Source of the DNA: Schistosoma haematobium | Lineage: Eukaryota; Platyhelminthes; Trematoda; Strigeidida; Schistosomatidae | Direction: 5' to 3' | DNA length: 64,000 nucleotides | Assembly: GCF_000699445.3 (NCBI RefSeq) | Contig: NC_067195.1 | Location: 57,454,465-57,518,464, forward strand | Shown: positions 33,253-48,011 of the stretch, in pieces | Layout of the letters: every line of letters begins with the position of its first letter | Position numbering within the stretch: the stretch's first letter is position 1 | Translations under genes and position numbers: made by a program | Notes under the pieces: generated by a model | Told to the model about the DNA's origin: nothing | The model's database searches: none | Seen by the model: the letters and a program-made list of their open reading frames with translations, nothing else

Positions 33253-34935
33253 TCACTTACATTAGGTGTATCAATTAAAGCGAGAAACAGAATGTAAAAT
33301 ATTTCATATAAAATAGAGAGAGAAAACAAAACAAATGTCTTTACATTTTTCGGAATCACCTTCATTTACTGACCATGATATTGATGTTATCAATAGCAAA
33401 GACGGTGGTGGTAAAAGTAATAGTAGTATTAGTAACATTAATAGTTGTTATTGTCGTATTAGTATTACCAAAATCAATCTTCCTGCAAAATGTAGTCTGG
33501 CTGTAAGTTTTGTCTTTTTTTTTCTCCCTTTTTTCCACCCCATCTTTTATTCACTAAAAATTATTTTCACCTGACAGATGAAACCAGAGGAAGAAATATA
33601 AAACAAGATACTTTCTCTTATCCGGTCTAAAGAAATAGGGAAATCACACCTTTTTTGGTGTTGAAAATTGTCATTTACTAGTTTAGTGTTACTTGTAAAA
33701 AAAATACATTTCGTGTATACTTGTCTCTACGTTAATTCAAAAATTGGAGAAATACATAACTGTTTGTATTAACAATAAACTATTAGAAAAGTAAAACTTT
33801 TATGTCACTTTCTTTTTTCACAATAATAACGATACTAAGGGAGATTGTTTTAATTCAGATTTAGTTAAAAATCAATGTGATACCTTATGGTGAGTGATCA
33901 TTTTGATAAAATTTCACTTTCATGCTTTAGATGTTCCGAAATGTGGCTTAGGTATCCGCGTTTACTTTTCTGTAAAAATGTGTGTATGTATGTAGATATA
34001 TTCGTAAGAGGAAGAAGAATAAAAACAAAACCATTAAGATTCAAATAATATGTATCTGTTTGTAGATGTTTTTTCCACAAAGACGTTATGTTGTATCATG
34101 TGTCTGTGAGTGTCTATGTTAAATAAAGAGTACAAGCAGAAAACATAAATTTGGACAGCTTGACAAATTGTTCCTGTCATACGTCTGACTTATATTCTTC
34201 TTATGTTTTTCACAACAACAAAAAACACAAATGGTATAGAAAGCAAAATCTCTGTTGTATCCCATCTATGACTAAACTTTGTTTAAATTCATCAACAAGA
34301 ACAAAGAATGAAATTATGTAGTTGTTTTGACATTTGTGTGAATTATATTATAAAAAAGTGTTTAAAAAGTTATACCAAGTATCTTGAATGCTTGTGGTTG
34401 ATAGTAAGTGAATTACTATTGAAACCAGTACTTATATAAGTAATAAATACAGTACAACTAACTTTTAACATATAGTATTTCAAATAACTTACATTATTTT
34501 ACAAAGTTTTTTGATAACTTTAAATCAAAATATATTCAGCTTAGTTAAAACTTCAAGGTTGAAATATATCCCTGTAAAACTTATAGAATAACGGATATTA
34601 AGTACTGACTTCTGTAAAGTAAAGGAGTTGAATAAGATGATGTATTTTATGGCTTGCTTGTAACAACCACTATTAGAATTACTCATTTAGAACAAGTATA
34701 TAATCTTATTCCATGGTGCTTAGAAAGTAGTCCATTGGAGAACTATTAGTAATTTTCAAGGAAGTTCGGTAAAACTGTGTCAGGATGAAGGAATTTTTAG
34801 AGATTAGTAGAAACTTATAACTCCAATCTTATTAAGGAATCACTAAAAAATGTTCGGAAATTTCAAATATATGAATGACACTTAGTGTACTGATATTGAG
34901 GAAAATAGATGATATAGGTTTTCACGTGGTTAAAA
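33253..34935. other. AT-rich non-coding stretch
   Basis: About 1.7 kb. The 79-codon frame at 33335-33574 is Ser/Asn-rich from trinucleotide-like sequence (GTAGTATTAGTAA) and shows no domain. Nothing else recognised. Confidence 0.45.
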
Positions 34936-35713
34936 TAAGAATACTTACTTACTTACGCCTGTTACTCTTCATGGAAGAGCATAGGCCGTTCACCAGCATT
35001 CTCCATCCAACTCTGTCCTGGGCAATCCTTTCCAGTTGTTTCCAGCTTTTATTCATCCTTTTCATGTCTGTATCCAACTCTCGTCCAAATGTGCTCTTTG
35101 GTCTTCCTCTTTTTCGTTTCCCTTCAGGATTCCAAATTAGCGCTTGCTTCGTGATGTAGTCTGATGATTTCCGCAATTTACGTCCCATCCTAATTTCCTC
35201 TTCAACTGGAAGCTGATATGTTCTCTCCCACAGTAGGCTGTTGGTGATGGTATCCGGTCAACAACAGACATTGAGGATCTTGCGTAGACAATTACTTATA
35301 AATACTTGTACATTTTTGATGATGCTTGCGGTAATGTTCGAAGTTTCAGCCCCATACAGTGGGACTGTCGTGACGTTAGTATTGATTGGTTTGCAGTCAG
35401 TTGTTTTGAGTTCCATATGTCCTTCAATTGTAGGAATGCTGTCCTTGCTTTGCCAATCCTTGCATTTACGTCTGCATCAGATCCTCCTCATTCATCGATG
35501 GTACTGCCCAGATACGATCAAGCTTCCACCACTTCCAGGGTTCCCTCATCAAGTGTGATTGGCTTGATGTTTTCCATGTTGTATTCGAAGATCTCGCTTT
35601 TCTCTTGTGCATATTGAGGCCTACTTCAGTACTGACTGTCCTCACCTGCACTTGTTGATGTATACAGGATAGAAGAACTAGATCATCTGAAAAGTCCAAA
35701 TAGTCTAAGAATA
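34936..35713 (-). mobile_element. 5'-truncated RTE-clade LINE copy, reverse
   Basis: On the minus strand it begins just before the catalytic box (LDYLDFSDDLVLLS, where the intact motif is FADD) near 35705 and ends with GAGTAACAGGCG and a (GTAA)n tail at 34943-34956. A candidate short target duplication TAAGAATA lies at both ends (34936-34943, 35706-35713), partly overlapping the element. The C-terminal end reads [50 protein letters not shown], so this copy keeps the frame that the 36.6 kb copy has lost, but other stops and shifts interrupt it at about 35190-35460. It is a dead copy. Confidence 0.85.
34949..35188 (-). pseudogene. RTE polyprotein C-terminal fragment
   Basis: 79 codons of the extreme C-terminal region, in frame to the normal stop (SNRRK end), with the basic [10 protein letters not shown] segment typical of this family. 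The endonuclease, the polymerase core and a start codon are missing. Confidence 0.85.
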
Positions 35714-36585
35714 GCATTGCATTAAAATCTGAGTTGCAACATTATTGCAGTATGAAATGTTTGAGGATGCTTAATCTTTTTCAGGGTCAACAAAATAGTA
35801 AACCATTTATCATTGTCGTTACTAAGGGAATTCAGTAATCACAAACGAAATGTATATATAAATGAATAAATAATCATGTTTATGATATTTTCACACCCAA
35901 TATACTACTATACTTGTTAGATATCTAATTTTTCGGAACTCTATTGAATAGCACTTGACATACTTGAATATACTGCATACTATAATAAGAGAATGAGTAT
36001 ATCACTTTGTAGCTTTTGAACAGTAATAATTAATGATGAAACTGGTTATAAAAAATGGATGATGAATTGTTTTCGACTAAAAGTGTTTTTATTGATAACA
36101 TTACGTTGACTGAGGAAACCACGAAGGCAGACATACATTAATTCTCATGACTGATGGAGGTTTCTGCTAAATATAAGATCGCGAAGATTATATCAGTTAC
36201 CTTCGGATAAGAAACATTACTCCTTAGTATTCTTTATGATGCAGAAAGTTTTCAATTAGCTAATAATGAAATTTTATTATCTTAAGTATATCTTCTTCAC
36301 AGACATGATAACCTTTCTCATTTTCATACGCTATTCATAACCCAGTATTTATTCGACATAATATTTCCTGCCTTATTTTTTTTGTATTGCATAATTCACT
36401 ACTGTTATGTAGTTGTCAAACAAAAAGTAAGTGAAGAGAAACTATTCTTAAACCGCTGTCGTCTTTTCATATGCTTACTAATCAGCGTACGTCAGAAGTA
36501 ACTACTACCAATATTTAAACCTGGTACGTGTATGGAATGTTGTTAAGTTTGACTCTGAAGACTGTTGAAAAATTATCAGCTTGTA
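35714..36585. other. AT-rich non-coding stretch
   Basis: No element recognised up to the TSD of the next RTE copy. Confidence 0.5.
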
Positions 36586-36607
36586 TATTGCTTGGCGTTT
36601 TTTTTTT

Positions 36608-37986
<1,379 letters not shown>

Positions 37987-37998
37987 ATATTGCTTGGC

Positions 37999-38643
37999 AG
38001 ATGTTCTATGAATTTAACATGGACTCAACGACACTTGAAAAAACACACTGGGATAAATAAACTACTTAATTTTTGGAAGTAGTTAATAATACAAGACTAT
38101 TTTATCATGAACAAAATGACATGTCTAAATGAAATTAAATACATTCTATCCTTCAAACAAAATAACCCTCGAAATTCTAATTCACTTTGAACCTTCCTCT
38201 GAAATATCTCTGACTAAAAACCACTAAATCAGATTAACATTTTCAGATATGATGACATCGATAAGAACATATACATAAGATCGTGAGCTTTGGTTGACTT
38301 TGGCTTCTGTTTTCCACCTTCCAGATTCTTTTATAACTCGATAAATAGATTCTCGTTAAGCAAGTGGACCAAAGCATCCGTTTATCGCGCTTAAATTAGT
38401 TGAAGAAAATGTATTTATTAAGAGTCATTTTTTATTTAGAAATTTAAGTGCTGGAAATGTCACATAATTAAGTCAAAACTATATGTGGCATGAAAATATC
38501 CTGTCATTCATTACATATTCTCATTGAATGAAAGTTATACAGCTCAAAGAAAAAGAGCAAACAAATACTACAAGTAAAAAATTGTCATACAATCAAGTCA
38601 ATTCCAAAGTTTATCGACTGTTAAAAGACCTTTTTTTTTGAGT
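37999..38643. repeat. Non-RTE spacer of the tandem array, three near-identical copies
   Basis: 645 bp of AT-rich sequence, repeated at 39364-40007 and 40727-41372. Only a few substitutions were seen (for example a T for A at 39452 and TTATTACTCG for TTATAACTCG at about 39700 in the second copy) plus length change in a T-run. This is the original genomic DNA between the two RTE insertion sites. No gene recognised. Confidence 0.85.
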
Positions 38644-38655
38644 TAAACTAAATGA

Positions 38656-39351
<696 letters not shown>

Positions 39352-40015
39352 ATATTGCTTGGCAGATGTTCTATGAATTTAACATGGACTCAACGACACT
39401 TGAAAAAACACACTGGGATAAATAAACTACTTAATTTTTGGAAGTAGTTAATTATACAAGACTATTTTATCATGAACAAAATGACATGTCTAAATGAAAT
39501 TAAATACATTCTATCCTTCAAACAAAATAACCCTCGAAATTCTAATTCACTTTGAACCTTCCTCTGAAATATCTCTGACTAAAAACCACTAAATCAGATT
39601 AACATTTTCAGATATGATGACATCGATAAGAACATATACATAAGATCGTGAGCTTTGGTTGACTTTGGCTTCTGTTTTCCACCTTCCAGATTCTTTTATT
39701 ACTCGATAAATAGATTCTCGTTAAGCAAGTGGACCAAAGCATCCGTTTATCGCGCTTAAATTAGTTGAAGAAAATGTATTTATTAAGAGTCATTTTTTAT
39801 TTAGAAATTTAAGTGCTGGAAATGTCACATAATTAAGTCAAAACTATATGTGGCATGAAAATATCCTGTCATTCATTACATATTCTCATTGAATGAAAGT
39901 TATACAGCTCAAAGAAAAAGAGCAAACAAATACTACAAGTAAAAAATTGTCATACAATCAAGTCAATTCCAAAGTTTATCGACTGTTAAAAGACCTTTTT
40001 TTTGAGTTAAACTAA

Positions 40016-40714
<699 letters not shown>

Positions 40715-41386
40715 ATATTGCTTGGCAGATGTTCTATGAATTTAACATGGACTCAACGACACTTGAAAAAACACACTGGGATAAATAAACTACTTAATTT
40801 TTGGAAGTAGTTAATAATACAAGACTATTTTATCATGAACAAAATGACATGTCTAAATGAAATTAAATACATTCTATCCTTCAAACAAAATAACCCTCGA
40901 AATTCTAATTCACTTTGAACCTTCCTCTGAAATATCTCTGACTAAAAACCACTAAATCAGATTAACATTTTCAGATATGATGACATCGATAAGAACATAT
41001 ACATAAGATCGTGAGCTTTGGTTGACTTTGGCTTCTGTTTTCCACCTTCCAGATTCTTTTATAACTCGATAAATAGATTCTCGTTAAGCAAGTGGACCAA
41101 AGCATCCGTTTATCGCGCTTAAATTAGTTGAAGAAAATGTATTTATTAAGAGTCATTTTTTATTTAGAAATTTAAGTGCTGGAAATGTCACATAATTAAG
41201 TCAAAACTATATGTGGCATGAAAATATCCTGTCATTCATTACATATTCTCATTGAATGAAAGTTATACAGCTCAAAGAAAAAGAGCAAACAAATACTACA
41301 AGTAAAAAATTGTCATACAATCAAGTCAATTCCAAAGTTTATCGACTGTTAAAAGACCTTTTTTTTTTGAGTTAAACTAAATGATT

Positions 41387-42079
41387 CAAGGGGAAAACGA
41401 AGGTCCTCAAATTCAAAACGGAGAACAGCAATCCAATCACTCTTGATGGCGAAACTCTGGAAGATGTAGAATCCTTCACATACCTGGGAAGCATCATCGA
41501 TGGACAATGAATTTCAGATGCAGACGTAAAGGCAAGGATTTGCAAAGCAAGGGTCGCATTCCTACAATTGAAGAACATATGGAACTCAAAACAACTTTCA
41601 ACCAATATCAAAGTCACAATATTCAATACGAATGTCAACACAGTTCTACTGTACGGCGCTGAAACTTGGAGAACTACAACAACCATCGTCAAGAAGATGC
41701 AAGTAGTTATAAATGGTTGTCTACGCAAGATACTCAACATCCATTAGCTGGATACCAACAGCAACAGCCTTTTGTGGGAGAGAACAAATCAGCTTCCAGC
41801 TGAAGAAGAAATTAATAAAAGACGATGGAAATGGATGGGACATACATTACGCAAATCATCAGACTGTATCACGAGGCAAGCTCTAACTTGGAAGCCTGAA
41901 GAGAAGCGGAAAAGTGGAAGACCAAAGAACACATTACGTCGGATAATAGAAGCAGATATGGAAAGGACGAATCACAAATGGAAGGAGTTGGCAAGGATTG
42001 CCTAGGACAGGGTTGGATGGAGAATGCTGGTGAGCTGCCTATGCTCCTTCACGAGGAGTAACAGGCGTAAGGAAGTTAG
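41387..42079 (+). mobile_element. RTE-clade LINE copy 4, 5'-truncated, older
   Basis: Flanked by a perfect 14-bp duplication TAAACTAAATGATT (41373-41386 and 42080-42093), so it is an independent insertion. It differs from copy 1 at many positions (for example GACAATGAATTTCAG for GACATGGAGGTTCAG, giving a frameshift and stop at about 41503-41510). The (GTAA)n tail is eroded to GTAAGGAAGTTAG. It keeps the C-terminal frame ([23 protein letters not shown]) lost in copy 1. The eroded tail, combined with its role as the left-border donor, makes it the older partner. Confidence 0.88.
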
Positions 42080-42093
42080 TAAACTAAATGATT

Positions 42094-42539
42094 GGCTGGA
42101 AAAAAAACGAGAAATTATCTTTAACATTTCCATGTGAACTTGTGGCTATTCTGACTAATTTATTTTAAAAACTCTTATATCAAATATTCACTTGTCAAAT
42201 AAATTTATACACAGAATACGCTGTAATACATAATGATTATATAAATCAAATGATATATCTAGCTAGATGCCAATCAGTATTACGAACAAGTATAAGGTAA
42301 ACTTATTATTTCATTGAATTACTATTGATTTATTACGGAATATAGTCGTTGTTTTGTGAAACGTTTTGTAATATTTTCTTGTAAGGAAAGATTTTTAATT
42401 TTAGTTGTTATCCTCACTAGATATTTTGATGTAAAATTTGTCCAAATTATTAGTTTCACATGCTTATTATTATATAAAATCTTAAGTAAATAATGTGGTC
42501 GTCAATTCTGTAAACAATGTGAATGACAGAAAAACTGAA
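42094..42539. other. AT-rich non-coding stretch
   Basis: Nothing recognised. Confidence 0.45.
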
Positions 42540-42705
42540 TATAAAATCCTGCGAGCGGGATCCCGGATGTACAATGATGAGAAGTCCCACAATGGGACGA
42601 AACGGTCGTTCAGTACTTTCAAGTTTTCTATGGTGGTCCTACGCCAATCGGTTTATGATCTCAATCAAAAAAGCTTAATAATCTCCACAATCCCTTACTG
42701 ATAAA
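42540..42705 (+). mobile_element. Family C ribozyme-SINE, 5'-truncated
   Basis: Begins after the B-box (CCTGCGAGCGGGATCC). It contains a mutated first hammerhead box (ATGAGAAG), an intact stem II TCCCACAATGGGA, GAAAC, a changed cleavage region (GGTCGTTCAGT), and the tail (CGGTTTATGATCTCAATC, AATCTCCACAATCCC). Confidence 0.72.
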
Positions 42706-44195
42706 TAAGTTACCATAATGTTTTATATTGAAAAATCAATATTCCTATGCTACATTACAACATTTAAATGGTAAAAAGCCTGTCAATGAGTGGAGAATTG
42801 TTAATTTTGTACAGCTTATGAATTCGAACTTTCTTACTGTAAATGTTTATCGAATTGAAGAGATAATTAAGATTGGATGTTGTATCATTTATGGATGAAA
42901 AAGTCAATAATTAGGTCTGTGTACAATATTCAAAAGTAAACATCACTAATGAATATATCGAGGAAGTATGGATAATAATTCTCTTAGTTATAATGTTGTA
43001 TTGGTTGTCCTTATTAACCTTATGTTCAATCTACGTGATTCATCACAGAAGCATATAGAAACTATCCTCCTAAACGTATCAACTTATTTTATGATTTCGC
43101 AGAGAACGTTTATATAATACTAAATTACAGAAATTATTAACATTATGAGAATGTGACTACAAATAAATAAGTATCTAACCTAAAGTTTATTTTGTAAAAC
43201 GATTTACTTTTGTTTTGTCTCAATCATTGAAAACATACAAGGTGGTATTGTCAAAACTCGAGAATAATAATGTGAGTGATAAGCAGCTAAATTCTAACAA
43301 AACAATTTCGTCAAAATAATCAAACCTCATCAGAAAGAAAGAAAGAAAGAAATCAATGAAAATAGCCATTGTTTTCAAAACCACATGAAAGATTTACGGT
43401 AATAGAAATGTAAACAGAAGAAAACTGACATACGCTGAATAAAGTTTTACAAGAAAAATATTTTCAACCAACATAACATTATAACTAAGAGAAATATTAT
43501 TGATATTTCCTGGATATATTCATTAGTTTACTTTTGAATAATGTACACAGACCTAATTATTGACTTTCAATGAATCCGTTCAAACTGACTCAAGTTTAAT
43601 ATACAGACCATTGGATTTAATTTTAACAGTATGAGGAATCGATTACAAACAGACTAGAAAGTTTCTTTTCTCAAAGTCGCATAATGTTTTTGGTTTACAG
43701 TTCTCAGTAATTTCGAACAAGGACAAAATATTTGTCCAATGATTTCCGTTTTTCAGTAGTTCCCTGTTTGTTATTTACTCACGAGGAAGTATTGTTACTA
43801 TCCTCACTTAAAGTGAAAGAAACACTGAAATAAGCCACACATAAATTTTTCAGTGCTCCGAATATTTTTCATTTGCATAAACTTCAATGTTATTCATGAA
43901 CAGTTACCATTTTTTACTTTTGACTCAATTATTCTGTTGTATCTTTTTAAAAAAAAACTGAGAACAGCGTTTCAGCATATCTGAAATAGACAAAAAGAGC
44001 AGTTTCTACTTTGTTACGCCGGGCGAATTCTCATTAATCACTTTGTACTCCTCATTTATATTCTTCAATATTGATTTATTAACTGATGGACAAATATCTC
44101 ATGGTCAAATTATTTGGATTGAACACGTACGTACAAATAATTATTCATAAAAGAATTTTGAAGATTGGTGAATTTTCATTTTATATTATGAACAG
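42706..44195. other. AT-rich non-coding stretch
   Basis: A short GAAA tetranucleotide run at about 43335-43352. No other feature recognised. Confidence 0.5.
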
Positions 44196-44315
44196 TCGTT
44201 GAAAACCAGGGAACACCAGGGAGTTATTTCAATAAAGTACAAGATTCCTCGGGAGAGGACATCTAAGATCCCATAGAGGGTTGAGTACAGAACCTTCAGA
44301 CCTCGTAGCGTGGAA
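44196..44315 (-). mobile_element. Family C fragment, reverse, strongly decayed
   Basis: The order GAAAACC..GGGAACACC..GG, TTTC, GATTCCTC, CATCTAAGATCCC, GTACAGAACCTTCAGACCTCG follows the reverse family C order (tail, hammerhead, spacer, B-box region), with most key bases changed. Confidence 0.45.
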
Positions 44316-45324
44316 AACTTGGAGGTTATGAGTTCGATTATCAGTTGAGTTGTTCAATTTTGAGTTGAATAATAGGATGAAATAGTTGTTTATTCCTTCC
44401 TGATTATCAGTAGTTATATATCTAATACGTACATTAAAAAATACATAATTGTTTGAACTACTAAACAAACACAAATATTTATTTAGTTAGTCAGTAGTTC
44501 TAACTTTTCTGATTTATTCATTTGAAATTTAAAGATAGGTTCTTTGAATAAGCTTTTAATTTAACTAACTTAGTATTATCAATCATATCAACAATCAATT
44601 GGTTTATTTCAACATTTCTGATCTAAACATATTACAGTGGAAACAATACTGGTATGTGAACATCGTGGGACGAATACGGATCATTTTAAGAATATAGACT
44701 CAATAAACTGATAAGTCTGAACCTTGGATTTATAACATTCTGCTTATACTACAATCAAATGAAATTTAGAGCTACATACATAACGTAAGTCTCTAAAATT
44801 ATTTAAATAACAATAAATGAGAAATCAAGTAGTATAAACGGATTCAAAGGGAATGATAAAACTATTTGAAATTAAGTGTATAAAGGACAATTTACACGAG
44901 AAACCTTGAAATTCAGTAGTTTATTGGTTTAAAGATTTTGGTTTTTAATTTGACATGATTTTTCACAGAAATAACAATAATCAATGTTAAACGATTTATC
45001 AAACAACACTCAAAATAAATAATCGTAAAGTTTAATTTCTACAAAATGAATAATCGACAGAAACAACAACAGGACGGTAACTTTCCCCCCAAAAAAGAAG
45101 AAAGAATGTAATAAAATAAACATGGGCGGCAACATTTTAATTTTGAAAATTACACAAGTACTACAAAGCTAAATCCTAAGAAAAAAATGTTATAAGATTT
45201 TAAATGTTTGTCAATAGGGATATAAGGGAAAACAATTATTAGTTAACCGAACAGAATTAGGTAAATAAAATAATTTGTTTACAAATAAGAGGGTAGTTAA
45301 ACCATAATATTATTATCAGTAAAG
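44316..45324. other. AT-rich non-coding stretch
   Basis: Nothing recognised. Confidence 0.45.
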
Positions 45325-45500
45325 GGTTGTGGAGATTGTCAAGCTTTGGTTGAGATCATAAATCGATCAATGTTAAACCGTCATTGAAAGCCTGAAAGCA
45401 CTGGACGGCCATTTCATCCTAGTATGGGACTGCTTAACGGCAGTGTGCATCCACGATCCTGCACACGGGATCCGAACCCAGAACCTTCGGACTTTTCTAG
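45325..45500 (-). mobile_element. Family C ribozyme-SINE, reverse, partial
   Basis: Reverse tail (GGGTTGTGGAGATTGTC, GAGATCATAAATCGATCAATG), hammerhead with GAAA and GTC kept but the first box changed (GTTAAGCAG), and a B-box-like GGGTTCGGATCCC (minus; about plus 45466-45478). Cut off before the A-box. Confidence 0.72.
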
Positions 45501-47270
45501 ATCTACAACTTCTCTATATCCAATATAGATAGCCAAAATTTAGCTTGGTATAGGCGAACTTATGTTATCATGTCCTCATATAGTATCAATCATCTTCATT
45601 GTTTGTAAAATTGATCCAGTTTCACCTTCTTAAGAAATATTAGAAGTAGATATGCAACCAGAAAGCAACTCAGATTCATGTTATGCGTTATGCATCAAAT
45701 GTCCAATACCAGAAACAGATCGTATATTTATCTGAATAAATTTCGTGTTATTTAACTTATGAATACAAATATTTTTCCACGTTAAATTAGGGAGTCTAAA
45801 CAAGATTGGTAACAGAAAAAAATATTGTTTTTTGAAACCAAACTATTAAATATGAAAACTACTTAAGATATTTAATATTCGTGGGAATAAGTATGAATTA
45901 ATGCCAAATAGTATTAGACTACTTTTTTGTTATCTTGATCAAGAATGTTCATTATATTTAGTTGTGGAAATTATTTAACTAGTTGGTGATTATTGTTTAA
46001 GCCATGAGTACTGAGAAGTAAGAAAAAAAATTACGGTATACATATAGAATATTGTTCTTTCGATGCATTTGAAATACGACACCGACAATAATTTATACAG
46101 GATTTTTATTATGAAGAATTTAGATCAATGAAAATGGTCGTTTATAGCTACTTCAACGATAACTAGAGTTTCTTTTCAAGTCTTTGAATATTCTAATGAT
46201 CGGTCAAAAAGTCATTCGTGAAACTGTTTAGAAAGCATCTGTAATCAGATATGACTTTATTTAAAAATTAATGATGGCAGGATAGATTGCTCAACAATTT
46301 CTATGGACGAGATCGATCACGAAATCTAGTTCATTTTAAAATTGACTATGTCTATATGAAAACAGAAAATAAGGAAACATTTCAAATTTACTGATTAACA
46401 AAATATAGTAGCATTCTAGGTAGTCCACAAGTGAGCTAAGCTGTTATTAAAAGCAGACTACTTACAGATTGTGACGAAGATACCTAGTGTCACACACCAA
46501 TAATATTATCTTATCACAGTAAATTAGTATCGGTTGGGTTCTTAATATTCAAAATGGAATTCCAAGGTCTAAACACCACGTCCTCTGTAGTTGTCATAAT
46601 AGAGTGTCTTCGTAAAGCACAATATACTTTGGATAAGCTTTTGCACTCTGAAGATTAGTTAGCAACACACATATAAACATGAAATATGACAGAAGAATCA
46701 CATATCATAATAGCAATTCGAGTTTGGATTGTTATTATTTCAAGCTATTATCAAAACTGGATTCTGAATTGTCTTAAAAACATATTATTATCAAAATGTA
46801 AACAACAGAAATCCTTGACTGTAATAAAACAAACGATTATATGTAGATGACCACAGTTGTACCACTAAGTAACTAGATGTTATAAATATTTTATATATGA
46901 CTTTTTTATATCACCAAACAAATTGATTAGGTGTCTTTGAAATCATACGTTTTGAAAAGGCTATTTTTCCCTGTTTCATGAATGCAGAAATTAATATAAG
47001 ACATTAATTGAAAATCTCTGTTATCAATCTGTGTCCACAAAAGCGATCGAAGGACTTGACAAATAATAATCAAAAGAATAACCCAAACGATGAAGATATT
47101 GCTAAATAAGAAATATCTACTTATTTGAACACATAAATATTGATACGAAGGGACACCAAATACTTGTGTGCCGCACAATAGGAATGAGGGGCTGTGAAGA
47201 AATAGAGAATGTAAAGTGAGCACAAGAAAAGGGAGGACTAAAACGAACAGAAATTAGTGTATGAGAGTGA
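45501..47270. other. AT-rich non-coding stretch
   Basis: About 1.8 kb. The minus frame 46927-47223 (98 codons) covers a slightly less AT-rich patch but has no domain I can recognise and no matching copy in this window. I leave it unannotated as a gene. Confidence 0.4.
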
Positions 47271-47303
47271 AATAATAATAATAATAGTAATAATAATAAT
47301 AAT
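47271..47303. repeat. AAT trinucleotide microsatellite
   Basis: About eleven AAT/AGT-type units. Confidence 0.9.
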
Positions 47304-47374
47304 GGGAAAAACAGTTCAGTTATAAAAATACAACCAGAAAGAATTCTTTCAGTTCAAGAAGCTTACGTTCACAT

Positions 47375-47616
47375 TTATGAAGAAAGTTACTGAAGAATGG
47401 TCAATCGCTTCTACTCTGAGCCATGTCTGATAACGTCTCAAATCACTGTGTTGCACCATCTCCAGGACCTCAACCAGGGAGTCATGAAGGACCACGTGAA
47501 GCCAGTCCTGTACAGATTTCTTTCATACCACGACACCATATCGTATACTCATCACTTTTCCGCTTTTTCTAATCGGCCTGAGAATCGGAAAGTAACGCAC
47601 GACGTGGGATTCTCTG
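47375..47616. other. G+C-richer island of unknown origin before the family B element
   Basis: A 78-codon frame (47397-47633) runs through it, with codon-like composition (CACCATCTCCAGGACCTC, AAGGACCACGTGAAGCC) unlike the AT-rich neighbourhood. No start context, domain or second copy in the window was found. It may be a piece of a mobile element internal region. It runs directly into the family B repeat. Confidence 0.4.
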
Positions 47617-48011
47617 GGACTAGACAAGCATGAGATTGATCACCACCCAGTGATCAATCAATTGTGATTACATCTCAGTCCTACAGGAGGTTAGTCACGG
47701 CTCGGATAGCTCAGTGGTAACGCCTCTGACTGTGAAGCTGGGTGACACGAGATCGAATCCGCCAGGGAGCACCAGTTCCCTCAAGATTACAGGTACACCT
47801 TGCTGACGAGTGCCAAGTAGCACGAAACCCGGGTCCAGGGTTTCCCGTTGACTACCTCCAACCACCATCTAATGTCATTACATAGTGCCCGCAGTGTCGA
47901 GTCACCTAGACTGGTGGCCACATTGCAACATGACCGATAGCATTCGATCTGCACTAATAAGGACTAGACAAGCATGAGATTGATCACCACCCAGTGATCA
48001 ATCAATTGTGA
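47617..48011 (+). mobile_element. Family B ribozyme-SINE, one unit plus 51 bp of a second (344-bp period)
   Basis: A 51-bp sequence starting GGACTAGACAAGCATGAG and ending CAATTGTGA is present at 47617-47667 and again, identical, at 47961-48011. Between them lie a tRNA-like section (A-box GATAGCTCAGTGGTAACG at about 47706-47723, B-box-like GAGATCGAATCC at about 47749-47760), the block TTCCCTCAAGATTACAGGTACACC, a complete hammerhead (47791-47845), AACCACCATCTAATG, and a 3' part (GTCACCTAGACTGGTGGCCACATTGCAACATGACC). The direct repeat means the inserted DNA was longer than one unit, as with tandem or circular templates. Known animal retrozymes have this design, so this is a candidate of that class. 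Confidence 0.82.
47791..47845 (+). ncRNA. Hammerhead ribozyme, family B type, all core positions intact
   Basis: Stem I strand AGGTACACCTTG (47791-47802), CTGACGAG (47803-47810), stem II TGC...GCA, GAAAC (47824-47828), self-complementary CCCGGG stem III, GTC cleavage triplet (47833-47835), stem I return strand CAGGGTTTCC (47836-47845). It meets all type I hammerhead rules. The six-base palindromic stem III without loop favours dimeric folding in multimer RNA. Confidence 0.78.

Noticed and set aside
33335..33574. 79-codon Ser/Asn-rich frame
   Set aside because: Generated by GTAGTATTAGTAA-type low-complexity sequence followed by T-runs; no supporting features.
46927..47223. 98-codon reverse frame, hydrophobic stretch
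   Set aside because: No domain, signal or start context recognised; the hydrophobic run is what AT-rich codons (Phe, Ile, Leu, Tyr) give by chance.
47700..47765. Possible genuine tRNA gene (A-box and B-box well spaced)
   Set aside because: The sequence does not close into an acceptor stem I can recognise and continues into the SINE body and ribozyme. The same block recurs at 27.9 kb. It is a tRNA-derived SINE head.
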